A DNA stretch of 64,000 nt from contig CAXXPQ010000004.1 of NCBI GenBank assembly GCA_963668655.2, positions 992,001 through 1,056,000 on the forward strand, read 5' to 3'. Positions 25,201 to 34,200 of this stretch are shown in pieces. The position numbers and the translations under genes are program-made. Position 1 is the stretch's first letter. Every line of letters starts with the position of its first letter. The stretch comes from G963668655 sp963668655 (GTDB lineage Bacteria; Myxococcota_A; SURF-8). The notes beneath the pieces are model-generated. The model made no database searches and was not told where the DNA came from. It saw only the letters and a program-made list of their open reading frames with translations.

Positions 25201-28200
25201 GCGCCATCGGGAAGAAATCATCCCGCAACGCGCCGTTGTTGCTGTAATAGGCCAGGATGGGCTTGGTGGATTCCACCCGGAACGTATCATGCTGCGTTAC
25301 GGTCAGATTGAAATAATGGTGGCTGTTCGCACTCAATGTCGTGGATGCAATGGCGGTCGATCCGGTTCCCTTGTAAATGGAAACCAGCGTATCCGCCTCC
25401 ATGGCCAGCACGTCGATGTGAATGGAATCGGCGTAACGGGATTCCTTGTGCGCGAAAAGAGTTCCGGCGTACCGGGCGGGAACCAGCATACCGCCGACAT
25501 CCGCCATCGTCGCCATGGCGGTGAACGGACCGCTGGCGCTGATCCGCGTTTCCGGAGTGAGATCGGCGGCGGTGAATTCCGCGGATTCACCGGCGTTGAG
25601 GTTGAAGGATACGCCGTTATTGTTGTCGATAACGTTGCCGTCCACGTAGGAAACCACCCGCACCGAACTGTTGTCGGCAATGTACTGGCTGACCACGTAT
25701 TGATCGTAGCTGGGGGAACTGGAATGCAAGGGCGTGCTCCATTCCCAAGCCGCATCCAGGGACTTCATGCTACCGGTGGAAATGTTGACGAAGGCATCCT
25801 CGATCCAGCCGGTATGAGCGGCCGGCGCGTATTCCATGCCGCCGTCGTTGGGAAGCGCGCCTTGGATAGTGGCGGCATCCTCGGCCTCCGCCCGATAGAG
25901 CACCTTCTCATCGGCGGGAATCGGATAGTCATCCGGATCGCGGAAAGCCATGTCGGCCTGAATCCGATCGTCCGTGGAGGAAGAAAGCGTGGCCACCGGG
26001 GCGAGAATCGGCGTGCGGTCCCGAGTTTCCATCGCCCAGGAATCCGAAGATTCCAGCATGTCCGAACCGTAAACGGCCTGAACCTTGAATTTATAGGTCG
26101 TCGAGTTGGCCAGTTCAAGAATCGGAGCGCCGTACGAGCCTCCCCAGTTCGAATAATAGCGCCACTTGTCCGCACCGGGGTCGGGCCGGAGGCGGCCATC
26201 CAGATCCACGTAATCTCCGGAATCCGCCTCGAAAACGGCGAATTTCACGGAAGCCGAGTTTCCGGCCGGATCGATGACGACACGAGCCGAAACGGATTTC
26301 TGGTTCAGCGGATCCCCATCCTCGGGAATCAGGGACGCCAGGGCCGGCGTATCCATTCCGACGATCTCCACCGTCCCGTAAATAAACGCCGACGCGTTTC
26401 CGGCCTGATCGATGGCGCGAACCTTCAGGTTGAGCATACCCGGAGTGGCGTAGTTCGTCGTGAAGGAAACCACGTCGGAACCGATGCAATGGTCGTTCTC
26501 GTCTTCCGGCGGCATCCAATAGCAAAGCTCGTACGTCCCCGACGCGGGAAGCCCCGACCCCGGGGAAGGATCGACCGAGGCCGTCCATTGCCAGTTCTGG
26601 GTGGTCGCCGTGGTTCCGGCCACCGGCACGCCCGTTTCCCAGACTTCCGGCGTTCCGGGATCCGAGGGCGGAAGGTTGTCGAACAACACGTTCACCGAAT
26701 ACGGAGAAGCCAGAGCCGTCTTGTTGTTTCCACTATCCTTGAACCAAACGAAGATCGGACGATCTCCCTGGTATCCCGTATCGATCGAATGCATGGCCGA
26801 GGCGCTGTACTCCTGCCAGGCCACATCGCCGTTATACAGACTGGTCGGTGAGGCGTCATTGCTGCTGAGGAACATCAGCGGGCTCCACGGTGTCGGACCG
26901 TCGCTCACGGCAAGCTGCAACTCCACGCTCCCCGAAGTCACGTAATAGGAAGGTGTTGCCACCGATCCCGTGGGCCGATAGATGTCGTGGAAAATGGAAT
27001 CGGTGGTGATTTCGGATTCCAAGAGGGCGGCGTCCCGGAAACGGGCGTGAACCGTCGCCGTAGCCGTGGGAGAGCCGCCGACGGGAACGAGCGTCCAGGG
27101 GAGCGTCATCCCTTGGGAGAACGCGGTCCAGGTGCCCGGCTCCGTGCCGCCATCGTTCCAGACGCGATATTGCGTTACGTCGGGGTCGGCGGAGAACGTC
27201 AACTCCGCACTGGTGCTGTTGGTGAACTGCGCCCCCGCGTTGATGTAAATCGCCACCGAATCCGGAGCGGAGGAATCGATGGTTACGGTGCCGATGGTGG
27301 AGGCGTTGGATTTGTGACACAATTTGTCGTAGGCGAAATACTGCGCCTTCCACAAACCATCGACGTTCATCTCCTCGCCGACCGTATAATCTTCCGAACG
27401 AAATTCCGGATTCAGCACTTTCTTCCGGTATACCGTGGAGGTTCCGTCCCGCCAGTAGGTAAACTCATAGGGCATGGGCGGATTGCCGCCGTCGCAATCC
27501 CCGGTCACGCCGTCGGCCAGACCGATTCCGCCGCTGCCGACGTCAACGTCCGACACATTGGGCCATCCCCAATGCGGTGTGGGATTGTTCTGAACTTCCG
27601 GCGAAGCATCCGGCGTATATGAAGCATAAACCGTGGGCGCTTCGTCATCGAAGTTGATGAGATCCGAGTAAACCGTCTGATTGCCAAGGCGATCCTTGAA
27701 GATCGCACAGACCTTCAAGACATCCGTGCTGCCGATGGGCGCGTTGTCCAGCACCCAATTCCGGTTGCAGGCGGGTACGGTTCCCGGATATTCCTGCCAG
27801 CCGAATCCCGAATTGTACATGCAGCTTCCGAACTGACCGACATTGCTAATATTCACCTGGATGGGGCCGTTCACGTCGGCGGCGTCGAGATCCAGCCGCA
27901 CGGTGGGGTTCTCGGTGAATTCCAATTCACCCAGACTGGCCGGATCGTTTGGGCTGGCGCAGTCCAGATTTTCCTTGATGGCGATGGCCTTGGCGCCCGA
28001 CGGAACCGGCCCCGTCGTATCCACACGGAAGGAACCGGAGGTCGTCCAGTCGGACCAGTGACTGAAGCGATCCCGGACCGCCACGCGATAATAATAGACA
28101 TCGTCCGTCAACGTTCCGCCCGGAACCAGATAAGTGACCTGCGTCGGATAGGCCGTCTTGGAAACGTAAATCCGCTGGGCGGTATAAGAAATCAAAGGAA

Positions 28201-31200
28201 ACTCCGGAGCATCCCCGGCCGGGAACGCTTCCGTTGCGATTTCCAGCAGATACGCACTGGCATGCAGGCCCGCGCCGCCCGGATCCTCACAAAAATGACT
28301 CGCACCGCAGGTAGAAGTCGGATCGGACGCATGGGGACACCACGGGTCCGCATCGCATTCCGCGTGCATGTCCCGAGCGGGCGTCCAGCGCAAGGTGGGC
28401 GTCTGGGTGGCGACTGAACCCGAGTCGATGCCGTCCACGGAAGGCAGTCCCGGCGTCTCGGGAGCCAGGGAATCGAAGATCACGGTATCCGCCAGGGGAT
28501 TGCTGGTATTGTGGTTCAGATCCCGGCAACTGACGTATACGTTCTGAGTTCCCTGATCCTCCGCTCCGGGGGTTCCCACGTCGAGGGTCCAGGGATAGGT
28601 TTCCTGCCAGGTCTTCCATTCTCCCTCTTCGCAGGCGTTGAAATCGTTGCGCACGCAGAACTCGATGGCGGACGTGTCTTCGCGCCAGAGATCCAGCGAA
28701 ACGGAGGAGGTATCGATGTAGCGATGGGTTCCGTCGGTGATGGTTCCCATGACTGTGACGGTGCAATTCGGTGGCTCCGTATCCAAGTTCACGTTGACCA
28801 TATCCACGTATCCGCTAGAGGCGTTCTTGCCCCCATCCATCAACCACAAATAGAGGGAGTGATTGCCCTGCACGTCGCGAAGCGTGTACGGCACCTCGAC
28901 GTATCCATCTCCCCCTTCGGCGGGCAGGACGTCCCAGTCGCCCACGTCGGGCTGGCAATTCAGGGTTCCGGCCGCGTCCTCGCAGACGCGATACATCGCC
29001 TGCCGGTTGTCCGGCGCGATTTTCCAGCCGTCCACGGCGCGAATCCGCAGGTTGATCGCCCGGGTATGCGTGCTCCCCGAAGGCGACGGCGGGTTGTCCT
29101 TCACCAGGATCTGGCCCGTGGGCGGATCGTCGTCGTAAATAATGTTGTCGGAACAGGTGTTGCTGATGTTTCCGATATCGTCGGTGAACTGCCCGTAAAT
29201 GTAGGCATAACCGGTCGTTTCCACGGCCGTGAAGCTCGTGCTGGCCGGCACCGGCGGCCCCGACCATGGAATTCCCGTGAAATTGGTGTCCGTGTCCAGG
29301 CGATACTGACTGACGGTCCCGACACTGTCATAGTCCACGGGACTCAATTGCACCGTGACGGCCGCAATGGCGGTGCGGTCGTTGTTCGCGCTTCCGCCGT
29401 CGCGGTCATAACCCACGATGGTGATCGGATTGTTGGTGCAGATGGGACCGCGCGTATCCAGGATGAAACTGTCCTGGATCCGGCCGGACATGTTGTCCCC
29501 GCCGTCCTTGACCCAGGCGGAAACCGTCTTGGAACCATCACCGGCGGAAACGACCCGGAATCCGCGCGTCATGCGGGGAGCGTAAGCGCACACCTGAGCT
29601 CCGACGCCCACGGTGGAGAAGGTGAAGCTCAGACTGTCGGAATCGTTGGGATCGGCCGTGGTGATGTTCCAGGAGATCTTGCGCCAGTTACCGACATCCC
29701 CGGCGGCATAAGCCGTCAGCGGCGTGCTGATCCGGCCGCTTTCGCTGTCGTCTCCCGTAATGGCCTGTACGTTGAAGGTGTTGGTTCCGCGCACCCACAG
29801 GGAAATGGTGTAATCCGTTCCGGGATCCTGCGGCGCGTAATCGCCATAGGACCGCATCCACGCATTCATGCCGATGGGGTTGAAGCAGACCACCTGGTCG
29901 TCGTCCACGCCCTCGGCCAGCGCGGCGGCGGGAGGCGCGACCGCATCATAAGCCTTGTTCAGAACCGTATAGGTCCATCCGGTGTCGAGATCCGCGTTCT
30001 TGACGACGTTGATCGCGTCGCCGAAGGGCTGCACGCTTCCCTGGGGAATGAACTGCCAGGGAAGGCCGTCACAGTCATCCGCCGTGGGCGTGGTGGCGGT
30101 CTCCTTGACGCAGGTCATCAGATTGCCGGTGCCGTATTGCCAGGGATCGTCCGCACGGATATCGAACCGGATTTCCCGCGTGTTCGAACGGGGAGACTTG
30201 AATCCGGCCTGGATGTTGAACGCGAAGTTCACCGGAGCCACCCGGTCCACGGTGATGGAATCGCTTACGGGACCGGAAATGTTTTCTCCACCGTCCTTGT
30301 AGAAGGCGTACATGGTGCGGGTGCACTCGGTGCAGGCGGTCAACTGAGTCCACACGCCATTGTAACCGGGAACGGCGGTGATGTCGCCGATGTCGTAGAC
30401 TTCGCCGTTGTAAGGGTACGTGATCCAGCCGTTGGCGTCGTAAGTAGGCGTGGTGGAGCTTTCCGAGAAATAGACCATCCGGTCCGGCCAGCTGTCCACC
30501 ATGGAAACGCTCAGTTTGGGTTTCAGGTTGTTGATTCGCGCTTCGCCGTCTTCCAGAACGAACGTGCGCGATCCCGGCCCCAGGCTATCCAGGATGGCCG
30601 TATCGCAGTACTGGCTGGTGTTTCCGCCGCCGTCCTTGAACTGAACACAGACTTCCTTGTCTCCCTGGGTGGAGGTCAGGTTCCAGGACACCGTGCCGGT
30701 GAATTCGCACCAGCCGCCGGAAGGATTGTTGCAGGGAGTGGTGGTCGTCCAGGCCCCGCCCTCGTTTTTCATCTGCATCATGACCGGCCCCCAGGCATCG
30801 GAGGCGGTCAGGTTCACGGTGACGTCGGCATGGTTGATGTGGCCCAGCGGCGCCTTGCCCTGGATGGCGATGGATCCCACCGGGGCGTCGTTATCCCACT
30901 GCACGGTGAAGAGTGCATTGGTGTCGTCGGCCACGATGGGGCTGCAATTGCCGCCATCGTCCCGCAGATAGACCCAATAAGATTTGCGGTCGTCCGCGTC
31001 GTCCAGATCCAGGTTTTCCCGGCGGTTGGAAACTTCGACGTTATAACCGTTGGCGCCGCCTTCCGGGATGTTCTTGCAGCGTGTGGCGCTGGGAGTCGCG
31101 GCCGCGCGGGATTCGAGAACGGCGATTCCCAGCGGACCGTAATTCTCCGTGGCCGCCGTCTGAACGTCGAAGCGCTGCTTGGTGGTGAAGTACACACCGC

Positions 31201-34200
31201 CGTATTGAGGCAGTGTGGCGTGGGTGTCCATGTCCACCGGCGTGGCGCTGCGGTTGCTGGGCGGATCGGTGTCGATCACGATGGACCCGGCGGAACTCCA
31301 GCCGGAGGCATTGCCGACATTGTCGTACGCGCGGGTGATGACGTTGTAGGTTCCTCCGTTCTGGAGGTTGATGCTCGTCGGCCAGGTGCAGTAACTGCCG
31401 GAGCAATACGTTCCGGAGTTCAGATAGAACGTCTGGGTGGTGATACCGGTTCCGGAAATCTGAAGGGCATAGGTGGTGCCGCCGGTTCGCAGACCGGAAC
31501 CGTCCGTTCCGTTCTGGTCCGTATCGTACAGGCTGAACCAGCGCCAGTTCGGTTGGGTGCTGCTGTTGTAGGGGCTGGAATAGGGATCGCCCATGGTCAG
31601 CGAATACCCGCCCTTGGGGCCGACGCCCGCGCTGCAACTGGTGCCGCTCGTCGGGCGGCCGGGTTCGCACGGGATGACCGTATCCACGCGAACATTGAAG
31701 GTGTCCCAGGCTCCCCAGGCCACGGCTTCATCCGTCGCCCAGACGCTGTTTCGGGTGCGGACGTAAACCGTCTGAAGCCCCTGGCCGCCGAAATTCACGT
31801 TCAACGAGTCCAGCGAACTGGTCCAGGGATTGACCGTGCTGGTGGAGGACGTGGAGGCCGGGCTGGCGTCCACGGTATAATACTGGAGTTTGGTCGTGGG
31901 CGAATAGTTCGCCGTGAAGGTGCTCGAACGGGTGTCCACCGTCAGCGCCAGCGTGGTGTAATTGATCCAGGCGCCGTCCGAGATTCCGGCGGTGAGGTCC
32001 GTCTGCTGTCCCGTGGAGTCCCGGTTGTACGTATTCTGTCCGGTTCCCTGGAGATTGGCCTTGTCCCAGGCCCGGCAGGACAGGGCACGGGATCCTTCCC
32101 AGGAAGAATCGTAACTGTAATAGGCGTGATCGCCGTTATACGGATTCTCGCTGCTTCCCGGATAGGTGGTGGACCAATTGCATTTGACGCCGTCCGGGTT
32201 CAAATCGTTGACTTCCACCTCCACGGCCCCCGGAATATTGGCGAACCAGCAACCGGTTGCGCCGCACAATTCACTGAACGTGATGGAAGGCGGCGTGGAA
32301 TCCACGCCGAAGAACGCATGGCCGTACACGGTGGACGCATTGTCGATAAGCGTCGGATCCCAGACGGCCTGATAACGCCGGTTTCCGGCGGCGTCCTCGG
32401 CATAGGCGCAGACGTTCATGATTTCGCCGTCATCCAGATTGGAGCCGTCCAGCGGGAAAGTCACCGTCCGGGTGGTGCCGGCCGAGGCCGTGTAGGAATA
32501 ATAGGATGTCGGCGGTCCGGCCATGACCGGATCGGACAAGCAAAGACGGCCGTTCACGCTGGTCCAATGGAAGCTAAGCGAATCGCACTGGCTGTCGGAC
32601 GGCGTGGTGATGACCGGCCAGGTGATTTTCCGCCAGTTGCCGACATCCGAGGATGAATATGTAATATAGGATGTGTATTGTCGTCCCGTTTCGTAGTTAT
32701 CACAGGTATACGCCTGGATGTTGAACGGATCGTCGGACTTCACCCAAATGGAAATCTGGTATTTCGTGTTGGGATCCTGGGGAGCGTAATCCCCATAGGA
32801 ATACCAGTAGCCGTCTCCATCCTCGGATGGATATCCCGCATCGTTGAAACAGACCGAACGGTTCTGGGATCCGTAGGGCGGCGGATCGGTCGAGGGATCG
32901 AAAACGATATTGGTGTTGTAACCCTGACTCCAGCCCGTGTTCAGATTCCGGTTGGTGACCACGTTGTTGCAGTCGGTGGTGTCCTGGGCATAGTAGAATC
33001 GGGTCACGCCGCTGGTGGTGTCGTTGGAGTTGTAATAGACCTTGCCGCCCGAAGCGTTCCAGCCCAAGGTCAAGCCCGAACGGGTCAAAGTAGGTGCAAT
33101 GGTGTCCCGTTTGAAGGTCCAGGTTTCCGTTGTGGGATTTCCGGCCACGTCCCAGCCCCATAGGTACAGATAATTGGTTCCGTTATTGGGCGGCACGCCG
33201 ACATATTTATTATCTCCGCAGGACAGCGGGCTGGTGGTGTCCGCGCAGTTGTAGCTTCCCGGAGGCGTGGAACTGTTCCAGTTATATTTATAATATCCCG
33301 GTCCGGAGGCCCCGGACTGATCCTGAAGATCGAAGCCGACACTGGCCGTGCTGTTGCTCCAGGTTCCGGTGGGCGGTCCGGAGATTTTCACGAAATCCGG
33401 GATATCCTTGTCCCAGATAAAGGTCCAACTTCGGGTGTTTGTGCGGTAGTATTGCCCCGTACGCCCCCCGGAAGCCGTATCCGTGGCGGTAAAGTTTTCC
33501 CAGCCCCAGCCCTTGGTGTACCAGGTCCGCTGGGATTCCGTTCGCGTGTAATTGGCCACCGAAGAGGTGACATTGGTGGCTCTGGAGGTTACGGAACGAC
33601 TGGAATGCATGTCCGGCGACCAGGCGCCGGAATCCGTGGTGGCGGCGATCCCCCACTCGGAACCGGCGTAGATCTTGGAAAAATCCCAGGTGGTATCGGT
33701 ATTCTCGGCGGTTCCGTAATAGTCCTTTTGCGTGAAGGAAATCGCTTTATCAGAGGTGTACCAGGGGCTGTTCCAGCCGTTGGGAGTCATCCCGGACGGC
33801 ACGGCGTAAGTGTCGCTGTTCCAGGTCAGACCGTTCGACGGAAAACGGTTGTCGTATTTGACCATGTAATAGAAATACCGGCGGCCGGAAACGACATCCC
33901 GGTTGTACATGACGACTTCATGCTGGTATCCCGTGGCATAGGGGTCGGTGGAGTTCGCAATCGTCCCGCCACGCGCGATCACGTTCCGGTAGCCGCCGTC
34001 GGTGGTCGTAAATCCCCCCTCGTAATTCAAAGGGCAAGTGCCGGAGGAAGCCGCGCCAATATTCACATAGGTGCTGCCGTCATAGTAACGGGTCGTCACG
34101 TCGGAGGGTTTTGCGCCGGAGGCGTAGGCGTCATTACTTGCATTACAGGAGTGAGCCACAAGACGCGCGCCGTCGTACAGCGTGGGAATCACGATGACGA

